Positions 25,234 to 34,765 of a stretch of DNA of 64,000 nucleotides are shown one piece after another. The stretch spans positions 1 through 64,000 of the forward strand of contig JAMPAG010000004.1 of assembly GCA_023667365.1 (NCBI GenBank). Direction: 5' to 3'. Under the pieces are notes generated by a model. It saw nothing but the letters and a program-made list of their open reading frames with translations, had not been told where the DNA came from and searched no databases. Positions within the stretch are counted from its first letter, which is position 1. Each line of letters starts with the position of its first letter. Origin of the DNA: a bacterium. GTDB lineage: Bacteria > Bacillota > Clostridia > Lachnospirales > Lachnospiraceae. The position numbers were made by a program, and so were the translations under genes.

Positions 25234-25798
25234 AGCTAATTTTCAGATGATAAAAAATTGGGGGAGGGGGAAATTGAATGATGGGATAAATTTTATTAAT
25301 AATCATATTGTTACACATATCCCATTGTGGACGATTCGAAAGCTTTGCTATAGATGTTGCGGTCTAAAAATAGGGAAAGACTCTCGTATATTAATGGGGA
25401 CAATTATTTTTACACCGTGGAGGATAAAAATAGGGACATGTAGTATCATTAATGAAAAATGTATTTTGGATGGACGAGGGGGCATAGACATTGGGGATAA
25501 TGTTTCTATTTCGTTGATGACAGCTATTTTGAGTGCAACCCACGATGTCCATTCAGATTCATTTGATTTTATGAAAAGACCAGTAATTATCGGAAGTAAT
25601 GTATGGACTGGATGTGGAGCGATTGTCCTTCCGGGAAGTGTTCTTGAATGTGGTGCGGTTGTTAGTGCAGGGAGTGTTGCAATAAATAAAGTATATAAGA
25701 GAAATATAATTTATTCAGGTAATCCTGCAAAGATGATAGGAGAAAGGGGTATTAGCAATCATTTTCAACAGACAGCTTGGAAACCATGGATGAGGTAA
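25211..25798 (+). CDS. Left-handed beta-helix acyltransferase (195 aa)
   Basis: Hexapeptide-repeat protein of the CatB/WcaF group: repeats in 'IGTCSIINEKCILDGRGGID', then 'IGDNVSISLMTAILSATHDV' with the catalytic His, then 'IIGSNVWTGCGAIVLPGSVL' and 'GNPAKMIGER'. It probably O- or N-acetylates a sugar in the polymer. Start at ATG 25211 (GAGGA 8 bp upstream) overlaps the previous gene; ATG 25220 or 25247 are alternatives. A fragment of a related gene remains at 30391-30570. Confidence 0.85.
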   Translation: MGFMLIDKANFQMIKNWGRGKLNDGINFINNHIVTHIPLWTIRKLCYRCCGLKIGKDSRILMGTIIFTPWRIKIGTCSIINEKCILDGRGGIDIGDNVSISLMTAILSATHDVHSDSFDFMKRPVIIGSNVWTGCGAIVLPGSVLECGAVVSAGSVAINKVYKRNIIYSGNPAKMIGERGISNHFQQTAWKPWMR

Positions 25799-25826
25799 TC
25801 AAAAATTATATAGAGGGAAAAGAGTC

Positions 25827-26783
25827 ATGGAATATTCAGTAGTAACAACAGTATATAATGATGAAAATGGAATTATACAATTTCTAGATGAAATATGTGG
25901 TCAAAATAAAGTACCAAAAGAAATTGTGATAGCAGATGGCGGGGGAACCGATTCTACAAGGAGGCTAATAAAAGAATATGCAAAGGTAAGTGTTGTTCCA
26001 ATTAAGTTATATGAAGGAAAGAGGCTAAATATTGCAGAAGGATTTAACAAGGCCATACGTGAGGCGGATGCTGATATTGTAGGAATTGTAGCGGTAGGTA
26101 ACCATTACCCATATCATTTTTTTTCGACGTTATGCGAAGTATTAGAAGAACAAGAAGTAGATGCTGCGTTTAGTATAATAAAGGGTTGTGAATCCACAAA
26201 ATTTTCTAAAGTATATAATAAAATATTTAGTAATGGGGAAAAAGGATACCCTAGTAATCATGGAATTTTAATACGTAAAAACTGCGTGGAAGAATTGGGA
26301 TATTTTTATGAGGATTTCTATTTTGCAGGAGAAGATGAGGAGTTTTTCGGACATTTTTTAGAAAAAGGGAAGTGCGCTATATGTACTGATAAGGCCTGCA
26401 TATTTTGGGAATCCCCTAAGAATTGGAAAGAATATTATCGGCAATGTAAGTTGTATTTAATCGCGCAAATGCAAATGTATTCAAACGTTGTATTGCTTAA
26501 AATGTTTTGGAAGTATGGTTTTTATGTATTAGGAGCACTATCTGCATTTGTCTTTTTAGTTTTTTCGGAGACAAGGGTTTGTGGGATAGCTATATTATTA
26601 GTCTATTTCCTGGCTAATGGTTTTTTTATGTGTAAAAAAGGGTTAGATGCATGCATATTGTATAATATTACTTATTTTTATAAACTTATTTTGTTTATAA
26701 GATATAAAAAATATTTTTTTGAGACGAATAAAATAAGTAAATGGAGAAGATTAAAGACCTTAATAAAGTATAAGAATGAATAA
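25827..26783 (+). CDS. Glycosyltransferase family 2 (318 aa)
   Basis: GT-A fold: 'VVTTVYNDENGIIQFLDEIC', 'IADGGGTDSTRRLI', 'EGFNKAIREADADIVGIVAV' (a variant of the metal site), and 'YFAGEDEEFFGHFLEKGKC' for the acceptor-side acidic residues. Two C-terminal membrane helices (about residues 228-270) place it at the membrane. Member of the AT-rich polysaccharide operon. The DxD motif is replaced by 'VGIVAVGN', as in some GT2 groups, so activity is likely but the metal site is atypical. Confidence 0.82.
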   Translation: MEYSVVTTVYNDENGIIQFLDEICGQNKVPKEIVIADGGGTDSTRRLIKEYAKVSVVPIKLYEGKRLNIAEGFNKAIREADADIVGIVAVGNHYPYHFFSTLCEVLEEQEVDAAFSIIKGCESTKFSKVYNKIFSNGEKGYPSNHGILIRKNCVEELGYFYEDFYFAGEDEEFFGHFLEKGKCAICTDKACIFWESPKNWKEYYRQCKLYLIAQMQMYSNVVLLKMFWKYGFYVLGALSAFVFLVFSETRVCGIAILLVYFLANGFFMCKKGLDACILYNITYFYKLILFIRYKKYFFETNKISKWRRLKTLIKYKNE

Positions 26784-26916
26784 ATATAGCGGTTAGTTAT
26801 GTAGATATTGTATATATTCATACTACCTTACTTTAAGGGAGTGTTTGTGCGTTATTATGACAATAAAAGGGATTTATATACTAGAGGTCATTAATAAGGG
26901 GAAAACGGGAATAAAA

Positions 26917-28755
26917 ATGGACATTCAAAGTGTAATTTTAGAGCAGGGAAGAAGAGTGAGGAAAAGTCTTTTATATCGCATGGATCAAAAGGCGGCCGTT
27001 ACATATTTACCCCAGGGGATACAAATAAATAGTAGTCATAGAGTTTCTTTTGATACATATTATAATGCTTTCTCTACTGGAAAATGGAAGAAATACACTA
27101 GTATCAGCAGCGTTGGGCTTCGCGTTAGATTTATAGGGGAAGCAGTTATAGAAGTTTTTCATTCTAGAGATGGCAGAGAGCGAATTGCCAAAAAAAGATT
27201 TTGTGTGAACACACCAACAGTTACGGAAAAGATTTTAGAAGTAGGAGAATTACCAAATCAAGGTGTTTTATATTTTACAATAGAAGCGCGAGGTACTTTT
27301 TGCTTGTATGAAGCGGCATGGTGTTCTGAGAGCAGTAAGGTAAATGATTCTATAAAATTAGGATTAGCAATATGTACGTATAAAAAGGAAGATTGGGTTA
27401 TGGAAAATTCAAACATAATCAATCATTCGCTAGAAGAGGGAAAGCTAAAATTATTTAGTGAAAAAGTACGTATTTTAATTGCTGATAATGGAAAGACGCT
27501 GAAAAAAAAGCAAGTTACAAACGAATATGTTAAAGTTATTCCTAATAAAAACTGCGGGGGCGTAGGAGGTTTTACTAGATGCATATTAGAATTTTTGAAA
27601 TGTAATGATGCAGGCAAAGATAAAATATCCCATGTTGTATTAATGGATGACGACGTGATTATTGAACCAGAAGTGATAATAAGAACGATAGTATTTTTAA
27701 TGTATTTGAAAAAAAAATATACAAGCTACTCATTATGCGGTGCAATGCTTTATCAAGAAAATATGTCTATTCAACATTCATCAGGAGAAGCCTGGCGAAA
27801 TGGGGTGGGAATTAGGCTAAAAGCTAATTATAATTTGGAAAATTTTGAAAAAGTCGTGTTAAATGAAAAAGAAGAGAAAATTGATTATGCCGGATGGTTC
27901 TACTGCGTGATGCCGATAGCGGAAATAGATAATCACGGATTACCATTACCAATATTTATTCACTGTGATGATATCGAATATGGTTTACGAATGCAAGGAA
28001 AGTTTATTACACTAAATGGAATAAATATATGGCATCCGGATCACAGGATGAAACATACAATTTACATGCGCTATTATGATACAAGGAACAGGTTAATTGT
28101 GAACGCGATTCATGAAAATAGATGTATAAATACAAGACGCTATATCATAAGTCTTTTATGCAGAGAATTCATAAAAGATATTTTGCGCTACGATTACATT
28201 GATCTTGCATTAACGATGCAAGGGGTAATGGATTTCTGCTACGGAATTGATTGGTTAGAGAAAACGGATGCTGAAAAAAGACATAGGGAATTGTTGATTG
28301 ATGTGGATCAGTTAAATCCGGTTATTTCTGTTTTGGACAGTGTAAAATTTGGATATAAGAAAGAATATTTGGTAGACTTTTTGCCTCAAAATGTGACACA
28401 AACAAAACTTGGAAAAAATAGAAAGTGGGATTACATAAAGGCTGTTACGAACTGGATAATGCCCATAGTCAAGAAAAAAAGTATTTTATGGAAGGATTTC
28501 ATGAATATTAGATATTTCGTTGGAACTAATAAGGTGATTGTTTTGGATAATGATACAGGGCAGGGACGTTTGTATGAGAAAGATTATAGAAAGCTTTTGC
28601 AATCCGTTGTTATATTATGTCGGACGCTTTCGATGGTTTTTACTCGATATCCGTCGTGTGTGACCGAATATAGAGGTCGGATAAGTGAAACAAGTACTGT
28701 AAAATTTTGGGAAAGGTATTTAGGTCTGGCGGAGTGTGAGGAAAATGAAAGCTAA
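26917..28755 (+). CDS. GlfT2-like glycosyltransferase (612 aa)
   Basis: ATG at 26917 is chosen; an in-frame TTG at 26845 would add 24 unlikely residues. An N-terminal beta-rich domain (about residues 1-140) precedes a GT-A domain with 'LGLAICTYKKEDWVM', a glycine-rich 'IPNKNCGGVGGFTRCILEFL', the metal motif 'LMDDDVIIEPE', 'YAGWFYCVMPI', and an acceptor acid plus His pair 'IHCDDIEYGLR...IWHPDH'. This order and spacing match the mycobacterial galactofuranosyltransferase GlfT2 and its Gram-positive relatives. Together with the UGM-like gene at 30684 it suggests a galactofuranose polymer. The C-terminal 200 residues are helical. Confidence 0.78.
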   Translation: MDIQSVILEQGRRVRKSLLYRMDQKAAVTYLPQGIQINSSHRVSFDTYYNAFSTGKWKKYTSISSVGLRVRFIGEAVIEVFHSRDGRERIAKKRFCVNTPTVTEKILEVGELPNQGVLYFTIEARGTFCLYEAAWCSESSKVNDSIKLGLAICTYKKEDWVMENSNIINHSLEEGKLKLFSEKVRILIADNGKTLKKKQVTNEYVKVIPNKNCGGVGGFTRCILEFLKCNDAGKDKISHVVLMDDDVIIEPEVIIRTIVFLMYLKKKYTSYSLCGAMLYQENMSIQHSSGEAWRNGVGIRLKANYNLENFEKVVLNEKEEKIDYAGWFYCVMPIAEIDNHGLPLPIFIHCDDIEYGLRMQGKFITLNGINIWHPDHRMKHTIYMRYYDTRNRLIVNAIHENRCINTRRYIISLLCREFIKDILRYDYIDLALTMQGVMDFCYGIDWLEKTDAEKRHRELLIDVDQLNPVISVLDSVKFGYKKEYLVDFLPQNVTQTKLGKNRKWDYIKAVTNWIMPIVKKKSILWKDFMNIRYFVGTNKVIVLDNDTGQGRLYEKDYRKLLQSVVILCRTLSMVFTRYPSCVTEYRGRISETSTVKFWERYLGLAECEENES

Positions 28756-28795
28756 TAATAGAGAGGAGCTATATTCCTATGGAATGAGGTGAAAA

Positions 28796-30229
28796 ATGAG
28801 GAAAAAGAGTATCAAGAAAAATTACATATATAATGTCTGCGACCAAATCATGCGGCTGATAACCCCGTTAATAACAGCGCCATATTTATCGAGGGTATTG
28901 GGAGCGGATGGAATCGGTTATATAAGCTATACAGAATCAATCGTATCTTATTTTGTTTTATTTGCCACGTTAGGAATCACTACATATGGCCAGAGAGAAA
29001 TTTCTTATGTACAAAATTCTATAAAAAAGCGAAGCGAAGTATTTTGGAATACGAAAGTTCTAAATATAACGACGGTTTTGGCAGTTACAGTAATATATAT
29101 AGTTTTTTCATTTTCACAAAATAATACAATTGCGTATTTGTTATTTACTTTTTACATATTAACGGTGGCTGCTGATGTTTCTTGGTTTTTTCAAGGAATA
29201 GAAGAGTTTGGGAAAATTCTATTTCGGGATTCGATTTTTAAGCTGATTAACATTATATATCTGTTTATTGTCATTAGAACAAAAGAAGACATTTTGTTTT
29301 ATATCTTTGGAATATCCTTTTTCTCGTTTATAGGTAATGTTTCCCTGTGGAGATATTTGCCTAAATATATACGGAAGATTGATAAGTCTAAGTTGCATCC
29401 ATTCAGGAGTATGCATACGGTATTAATTTTGTTTGTTCCGACAATCGCTGTTCAAGTATACACTGTATTGGACAAAACAATGATTGGAGTGATCACTCAA
29501 AACTCTTTCGAAAATGGGTATTATGAACAGGCAATGAAAATATCAAAGTTAGTGTTGGTAGTTGTGACTTCTCTTGGCACAGTAATGATACCTCGGATAG
29601 GGTACTACTTTCAAAACGGAGAAAAAGATACAATAAACCAGCTGATGTATCAAGGGTACCGTTTTGTATGGTTATTAGGAATTCCTCTTTGCATAGGGTT
29701 AATTATGACGGCGGGGAATTTTGTTCCATGGTTTTTTGGCGCTGGATATGAAAGGGCGATACCCCTGATGCAGATCTTGTCACTACTGATTCTTGCGATA
29801 GGGATTAGTAATGTTACGGGAATGCAGTATTTAATTCCCACAAAGAGAGAAAAACTATTTTTGTTTCCGATATTAATAGGGGCTGCAATCAATTTTGCGA
29901 TGAATTTAGTGTTGATAAGATATTGGGGAGCGATTGGCGCGGCGATTGCATCTGTGACTGCTGAGACAGCAATTACATTGATTCAATTTGTGATTGTACG
30001 CAAAGAGCTGTCAGTATTTCGTATTGTTAAAGAAAGTGGGCATTATGTGTTTGCAGGAATGATTATGGCACTAGTTTTATATCCGATGGGTCAAAAGATT
30101 CATCCAAGTATTTTGCATACAATAATGATGATTAGCTGTGGGGCTATAGTATATGCTATGATGCTTTTGATTATGCGGGACGAGTTTTTTCTTTCGAACA
30201 TTAAAAGTATACTTTCCAAAATTAAGTGA
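28796..30229 (+). CDS. Wzx-type polysaccharide flippase, MOP superfamily (477 aa)
   Basis: A start similar to RfbX/EpsK-like flippases ('YIYNVCDQIMRLITPLITAP', 'YLSRVLGADGIGYISYTESI') and about 14 membrane helices. It should move undecaprenyl-linked repeat units across the membrane. Its presence indicates a Wzx/Wzy-dependent pathway; no obvious separate Wzy is visible, although the GT-C protein at 23479 or the membrane protein at 36130 could be considered. The start follows GAGGTGAAAA. Confidence 0.88.
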   Translation: MRKKSIKKNYIYNVCDQIMRLITPLITAPYLSRVLGADGIGYISYTESIVSYFVLFATLGITTYGQREISYVQNSIKKRSEVFWNTKVLNITTVLAVTVIYIVFSFSQNNTIAYLLFTFYILTVAADVSWFFQGIEEFGKILFRDSIFKLINIIYLFIVIRTKEDILFYIFGISFFSFIGNVSLWRYLPKYIRKIDKSKLHPFRSMHTVLILFVPTIAVQVYTVLDKTMIGVITQNSFENGYYEQAMKISKLVLVVVTSLGTVMIPRIGYYFQNGEKDTINQLMYQGYRFVWLLGIPLCIGLIMTAGNFVPWFFGAGYERAIPLMQILSLLILAIGISNVTGMQYLIPTKREKLFLFPILIGAAINFAMNLVLIRYWGAIGAAIASVTAETAITLIQFVIVRKELSVFRIVKESGHYVFAGMIMALVLYPMGQKIHPSILHTIMMISCGAIVYAMMLLIMRDEFFLSNIKSILSKIK

Positions 30230-30390
30230 TTAGTTATGAAATAGACAGAATATACGAAATGGATTTTGCTGTTATCAAGAGCAGAAAACGTCAAGTTGCC
30301 GATGAAATAATATAAGTCGATAGGACGAAAGGCTAAGTCCGAAGCCGACGGTTACAAAATATAGAGAGTAATGTATAGACTGGTATTAAC

Positions 30391-30570
30391 AGTATTATTT
30401 TATCAGGAACAATTATGCGGCATGGAAGTATTTTGGCGGCTGGAAGTGTTGCAATTGGATCAATATATGAGGAATATGGGGTATATTCAGGTGTTCCAGC
30501 AGTGAAAATTGGACGAAGAACATTAACAAGAGACTATGATTTATCGGAACGGGAACCTATGTTTAGGTAA
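30391..30570 (+). pseudogene. C-terminal remnant of a hexapeptide-repeat acyltransferase
   Basis: The frame reads 'SGTIMRHGSILAAGSVAIGS' and then 'EEYGVYSGVPAVKIGRRTLT', ending '...SEREPMFR*'. This is the last coil and C-terminal extension of a LbH acyltransferase, similar in layout to the end of the gene at 25211. The upstream part is absent, and the 160 bp before it hold no gene. It marks rearrangement at the right edge of the polysaccharide block. Confidence 0.7.
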
Positions 30571-30683
30571 GTTGAAAAATACGAACCAACATTAGAGAGA
30601 AGACATTATCAAGAAACGTTAAAAGTGAAAAATGTTTTTGGAGCAGAAGAAAAATATTCCTGACATAGGTTGGAGGAGTACAT

Positions 30684-31904
30684 ATGAAATACTTAATCTT
30701 AGGCGCCGGTCCAGCAGGTCTATCTGTTGCAGGCAAATTAAATCACGACGGAGAAAATTCTTTTTTAGTCTTAGAAAAGGAGCAGGAAGCAGGCGGACTA
30801 TGCCGATCCGCAATGGTAGACGGGGCGCCTTTTGATATTGGAGGCGGTCACTTCCTAGATGTACGAAGACCAAAAGTAAATGAATTTCTGTTTCAATTTA
30901 TGCCGGAAAAGGAATGGGATCTTTATACACGAAACAGTCAGATTAAGTTAAAGGACGCTTTTGTTCATCACCCGTTGGAGGCCAATATATGGGAACTCCC
31001 TGAAAACCTGCAAAACGAATATCTGGATTCTATTTCGCGTGCGGGATGCAATCAGGATGTTCCGATGCCGGATACTTTTGTGGAGTGGATTCGTTGGAAA
31101 TTGGGAGATAGGATTACCGATGATTATATGCTTCCCTATAATCAAAAAATGTTTTCTGATGAATTAAACGAGCTCGGAACATATTGGCTGGAGAAACTTC
31201 CGAATGTTAGCTATAAAGAAACCTTGGAGAGTTGTAAACAGAATAAAGCGTATGGAACACAGCCGGGGCATGCACAGTTTTACTATCCTAAGAAAACGGG
31301 GTATGGGGAACTGTGGAACAGAATAGCGGATCGTTTAGGAGACCGTATTTTGTATGGCGTTTCTGTCAAGGGCATTGACTTCACGAACCGAAGCGTAACT
31401 GTCTCAGATGGCAGGCGTTTTTCTGCCGATGTGATCATCAATACCATTCCGTGGAAAGAGTTCACTTCATTGAGTGATATGCCGGAGGAGTTGATTGCCA
31501 ATATTGCGGGTTTGAAACATAGTTCTATTGAGACCCGATATTTTGCGGGCGATCTGCACACGGATGCGCAATGGATTTATGTCCCTGATGAATGCAAGCC
31601 CTATCATCGTATTCTGGTTCGCTCGAATTTCTGCCCTGGAAGCAGAGGGTATTGGACGGAGACCAGAAAGGAGAGAACGGTCATGTTTTCGGAGGAAGAT
31701 GCAGGAATCCGTTTTGAGAATGAATATGCGTATCCACTCAATACAGTCGGTAAGCAGGAAATCATGGAAGAGTTATTACAGTGGTGCGAGAAGCATGGCG
31801 TATACGGTCTGGGACGCTGGGGAGAGCATCAGCATTACAATTCGGATGTGACGGTGGAGCGGGCGTTGGCGCTGACGGAAAAGCTTCAAATGACGAGGGC
31901 ATAG
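30684..31904 (+). CDS. UDP-galactopyranose-mutase-like FAD enzyme (406 aa)
   Basis: An N-terminal FAD-binding Rossmann motif ('LILGAGPAGLSVAGKLNHDG', then 'VLEKEQEAGGLCRSAM') is followed by 'FDIGGGHFLDV' and a C-terminal FAD-closing segment 'GVYGLGRWGEHQHYNSDVTV'. The layout matches UDP-galactopyranose mutases and related amine-oxidase-fold proteins, especially the eukaryotic-like branch. It would convert UDP-Galp to UDP-Galf for the GlfT2-like transferase at 26917. Base composition is higher in GC than the glycosyltransferases. The start ATG follows GGAGGAGTACAT. Activity on another UDP-sugar is possible. Confidence 0.7.
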   Translation: MKYLILGAGPAGLSVAGKLNHDGENSFLVLEKEQEAGGLCRSAMVDGAPFDIGGGHFLDVRRPKVNEFLFQFMPEKEWDLYTRNSQIKLKDAFVHHPLEANIWELPENLQNEYLDSISRAGCNQDVPMPDTFVEWIRWKLGDRITDDYMLPYNQKMFSDELNELGTYWLEKLPNVSYKETLESCKQNKAYGTQPGHAQFYYPKKTGYGELWNRIADRLGDRILYGVSVKGIDFTNRSVTVSDGRRFSADVIINTIPWKEFTSLSDMPEELIANIAGLKHSSIETRYFAGDLHTDAQWIYVPDECKPYHRILVRSNFCPGSRGYWTETRKERTVMFSEEDAGIRFENEYAYPLNTVGKQEIMEELLQWCEKHGVYGLGRWGEHQHYNSDVTVERALALTEKLQMTRA

Positions 31905-32009
31905 ACAACGGACGTATGTACGGCGTGATGGCAGAAAGGGAATGGGTGCCGATAGAGAGATTTCGAATGTCCGATATATAATATGTATATAATATATAGA
32001 AGAACAGAA

Positions 32010-32690
32010 ATATAAGAGACGGATCAGTCCGAGAAAAGTCGTAAATATTCCTGAAACGGATCAGACCCGAACAAAACTACATTTCGTTACGCGATTTTTG
32101 GGTACACAAACCAGTCCTCAACCACCTACATTTTTCGCAAAACGTTAGATGGTTAAAAACTCCTTTCGCAGGGAAGACAAAAAGACTTCCCTGCGCTCAG
32201 ATGAAGCCGCATTGTCCGATATTCCGGAGCAATGACATCAGCCGCTCAATCCATGGGGCAGGCCGTGCCGCGTCGCATTAGCCCCGATGATTGATGTCTT
32301 TCATAAATGCGATCATGCGGGCAAGCTGCTCCTTGCTCATGCGGTTCATTTCCCCGATAGCAATCGTGATGTCCGCCGGAAACGGCTCGCCCATGTTAAA
32401 GAATTCCTGCGGCGAGATACGAAAATAATCACAAATATCGAAGAACACGCTCATACTTGGAAGCGTTTTCTCGTTTTCGATTTTGTTGATGTAGCTTTCG
32501 CTCAGACCGAGTGAGAGGCTCATGTCCCGCGCGGAGACATCCTTGTCCATCCTGAGCCGTGTGAGGCGGTTGCAGAATTCTTTTCTGTAAGTACGAGTTT
32601 TCATAGAGGTACCTTCCTTTTCTAAAAGTATTTTGACAAATAGTAACGTTCTATATTGTCGTTACTATTATAGAATATGCATAACGAAAA
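32010..32690 (-). repeat. XRE repeat unit, copy 1
   Basis: One of three dispersed copies of a roughly 650-bp unit. Each comprises an XRE gene, its AT-rich promoter region (right side on this strand) and about 250 bp downstream that includes a conserved stretch around TTGGGTACACAAACC and a CAGGGAAG...CTTCCCTG hairpin. This copy begins just after the UGM-like gene and covers most of the 370-bp gap there. Confidence 0.8.
32278..32604 (-). CDS. XRE-family regulator, repeat copy 1 (108 aa)
   Basis: Small HTH protein with 'LTRLRMDKDVSARDMSLSLG', recognition helix 'LSESYINKIENE' and dimerisation tail 'FDICDYFRISPQEFFNMGEP'. After the HTH domain comes a helix 'TIAIGEMNRMSKEQLARMIA'. It is nearly identical to the genes at 33254 and 35037. 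The start follows AAGGAAGGTACCTCT. Upstream on the minus strand are TATAAT (complement of 32664-32669) and a dyad AGTAACG...CGTTACT (32641-32665) that could be its own operator. Confidence 0.88.
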   Translation of the reverse strand: MKTRTYRKEFCNRLTRLRMDKDVSARDMSLSLGLSESYINKIENEKTLPSMSVFFDICDYFRISPQEFFNMGEPFPADITIAIGEMNRMSKEQLARMIAFMKDINHRG

Positions 32691-33019
32691 TATGCATAAA
32701 ATAAAGATATATCAAAACAAAAATGTATATAAGAAGTGTGCAAAGACGTGTGAAAGAGTGCAAGGAATAAATACTTGGTGTCGATTGATTTTCCCTTATT
32801 CAGAGCCTGCATAAGATGTGGTATGTTGTGAACTGTAGATGTAAACATTTCCGGAAAACGCAGTATTTTAGCGGAAGTCCCACACGATAACGGGCGCATC
32901 CTTTTCAAGAGCGATTCGGTAAGTTGGTAAATTCTTTTACAAGCCAGTCGTACCTTTCCGCATATCCTTTTTTATTTCCGCAAAATAATCATATATAAGG
33001 CGGGCAAAAAGAAAACAGG
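32691..33019. other. Spacer between XRE copies 1 and 2
   Basis: AT-rich at the left and mixed at the right. No supported gene; the long frames here lack starts or ribosome sites. Confidence 0.45.
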
Positions 33020-33670
33020 ATATGATCAGACCTGCACAAAACGACATTCGATCATGCGATTTTTGGGTACACAAACCGGTCCCCAACCGCCTGCTTTTTT
33101 CGCGAAATAGCAGATGGTTGGGAACTCCTTATTCTCTCCTTTCGCAGGGAAGACAAAAAGACTTGCCTGCGCTCAGATGAAGTCGCATTGTCCGATATTC
33201 CGGAGCAATGACATCAGCCGCTCAATCCATGGGGCAGGCCGTGCCGCGTCGCATTAGCCCCGATGATTGATGTCTTTCATAAATGCGATCATGCGGGCAA
33301 GCTGCTCCTTGCTCATGCGGTTCATTTCCCCGATAGCAATCGTGATGTCCGCCGGAAACGGCTCGCCCATGTTAAAGAATTCCTGCGGCGAGATACGAAA
33401 ATAATCACAAATATCGAAGAACACGCTCATACTTGGGAGCGTTCTCTCGTTTTCGATTTTGTTGATGTAGCTTTCGCTCAAGCCGAGTGAGAGGCTCATG
33501 TCCCGCGCGGAGACATCCTTGTCCATCCTGAGCCGCGTGAGGCGGTTACAGAATTCTTTTCTGTAAGTACGAGTTTTCATATACACACGTCCTTTTCTAT
33601 AATATTTTGACAAATAGCAGGGTTCTGCGTTGTCGCTATTATTATAGAATATGCATAGTGAAAATATGTA
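33020..33670 (-). repeat. XRE repeat unit, copy 2
   Basis: The second copy of the unit. The downstream flank (33055-33260) matches copy 1 closely (same order of TTGGGTACACAAACC, GGTTGGGAACTCC, AGGGAAGACAAAAAGACTT), with a small insertion near 33130. The gene is almost unchanged. Confidence 0.8.
33254..33580 (-). CDS. XRE-family regulator, repeat copy 2 (108 aa)
   Basis: Differs from copy 1 by one visible residue (IENER instead of IENEK) in 108. The true start is ATG 33580 (after AAAGGACGTGTGTAT); an upstream in-frame extension to 33706 runs through the promoter and is not real. As in copy 1, TATAAT and a degenerate dyad precede it on the minus strand. High conservation with silent differences means the protein has been under selection or gene conversion. 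Confidence 0.87.
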   Translation of the reverse strand: MKTRTYRKEFCNRLTRLRMDKDVSARDMSLSLGLSESYINKIENERTLPSMSVFFDICDYFRISPQEFFNMGEPFPADITIAIGEMNRMSKEQLARMIAFMKDINHRG

Positions 33671-33819
33671 TAGAATAAAGATATATTGAAAGGAAAATAG
33701 ATACAAAGAGCAGGATGGGCGAAAAGGATGAATGAGCCGGATTTGTAAAATTTACAAAAATTTCAGTAGGAAAACGGATAGGTTTGATGTATAATGATAA
33801 TGATGAAAGAAGGTTTTTT

Positions 33820-34638
33820 ATGGAAAACAAAGAGCAGTTTAACCCGGAGGATTTGGAACGGATAAAGAAATTCCGTTACATAGACGATGATTTCATGACA
33901 GCCTGTTTTGATGGCAATATAGAGGCAGTTGGACTGGTACTGCGGATTGTCATGGGTAAAGACGATTTGGAAGTCAAGTCGCTGCAGGTACAGAAGGCGA
34001 TGAAAAATTTACAGGGAAGGTCAGCGGTCTTGGATGCCCATGCAATAGACAGAACGAAAAAGGAGTATGACGTAGAAATCCAGCGGGCAGATGCGGGAGC
34101 AGGGGCAAAAAGGGCAAGGCACAACAGCAGCCTTTTGGATGCTCATATTCTAAAACCCGGAGAAGAGCCGGAGGATATGCCGGAAAGCTATGTGATTTTT
34201 ATTACGCAGAACGATGTGATGAAAAAGGGCAGAGCAGTATACCGCATCGACAGATATGTAGATATGGATGCTGAAAAGGTATTGTTCGGTGACGGTTCGC
34301 ATATCCTATATGTGAATGGCGAATATCGGGGCGATGATGATATTGGAAAGCTGATGCATGATTTTTCATGTGTGAACCCTGATGATATGAATTATGAAGA
34401 ACTTGCCAAGAAAGCAAGGTACTTCAAACGGGATGAGAAAGGAGTTGCGGCTATGTGCAAGATGATGGAGGATATGAGAAACGAGGCGGTTAAAAGTAAA
34501 GCAAGAGAAAAAGCCATGCTTATGTATAAAGATGGAAAGCTGACTCTTACAGAAATTCCTATATACTTTCAGGAATTATCTAAAGAAGATATTAAAGAGA
34601 TTGAATTGACAGTTAAGCCGGTATTACAGCAGGCATAA
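33820..34638 (+). CDS. Rpn-family PD-(D/E)XK nuclease / transposase-like protein (272 aa)
   Basis: The start ATG at 33820 (after GAAGG) is preferred over TTG 33784, which overlaps a -10 box TATAAT (33790-33795). The nuclease core is visible: 'FRYIDDDFMTACFDGNIEAV', a conserved Asp in 'SAVLDAHAIDRTKKEYDVEI' and 'QRADAGAGAKRARHNSSLLD'. This fits the PDDEXK_12/Rpn group that promotes recombination. The C-terminus is a helical tail with 'SKAREKAMLMYKDGKLTLTE'. It sits between XRE copies 2 and 3 and may have driven their rearrangement. It is followed by a clear terminator. Confidence 0.85.
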   Translation: MENKEQFNPEDLERIKKFRYIDDDFMTACFDGNIEAVGLVLRIVMGKDDLEVKSLQVQKAMKNLQGRSAVLDAHAIDRTKKEYDVEIQRADAGAGAKRARHNSSLLDAHILKPGEEPEDMPESYVIFITQNDVMKKGRAVYRIDRYVDMDAEKVLFGDGSHILYVNGEYRGDDDIGKLMHDFSCVNPDDMNYEELAKKARYFKRDEKGVAAMCKMMEDMRNEAVKSKAREKAMLMYKDGKLTLTEIPIYFQELSKEDIKEIELTVKPVLQQA

Positions 34639-34683
34639 TCAATAATATCAATCGGAGTCGATTTAATAACGGTAAATAGCGTT

Positions 34684-34735
34684 AGAGCATACAGGAAACC
34701 CAAAGCTGGTTAAAATCTGTATGCTCTGATTATTT
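34684..34735 (+). terminator. Terminator of the Rpn gene
   Basis: AGAGCATACAG (34684-34694) and CTGTATGCTCT (34717-34727) form a perfect 11-bp stem followed by a T-rich stretch. Confidence 0.75.
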
Positions 34736-34765
34736 GGTGCAAGTCAATGACCTACAAAAGCAATG

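Noticed and set aside
30230-30390. Short frame 'MDFAVIKSRKRQVADEII' after the flippase
   Set aside because: Only 18 codons, no ribosome site, no family resemblance.
32240-32280. Extension of XRE copy 1 past its stop (…WIERLMSLLRNIGQCGFI)
   Set aside because: Frame after the stop is not kept in copy 3 because of a 2-bp length difference, so it is non-coding flank.
33581-33706. N-terminal extension of XRE copy 2
   Set aside because: Runs through the promoter, absent in copies 1 and 3, which start at the equivalent ATG with a ribosome site.
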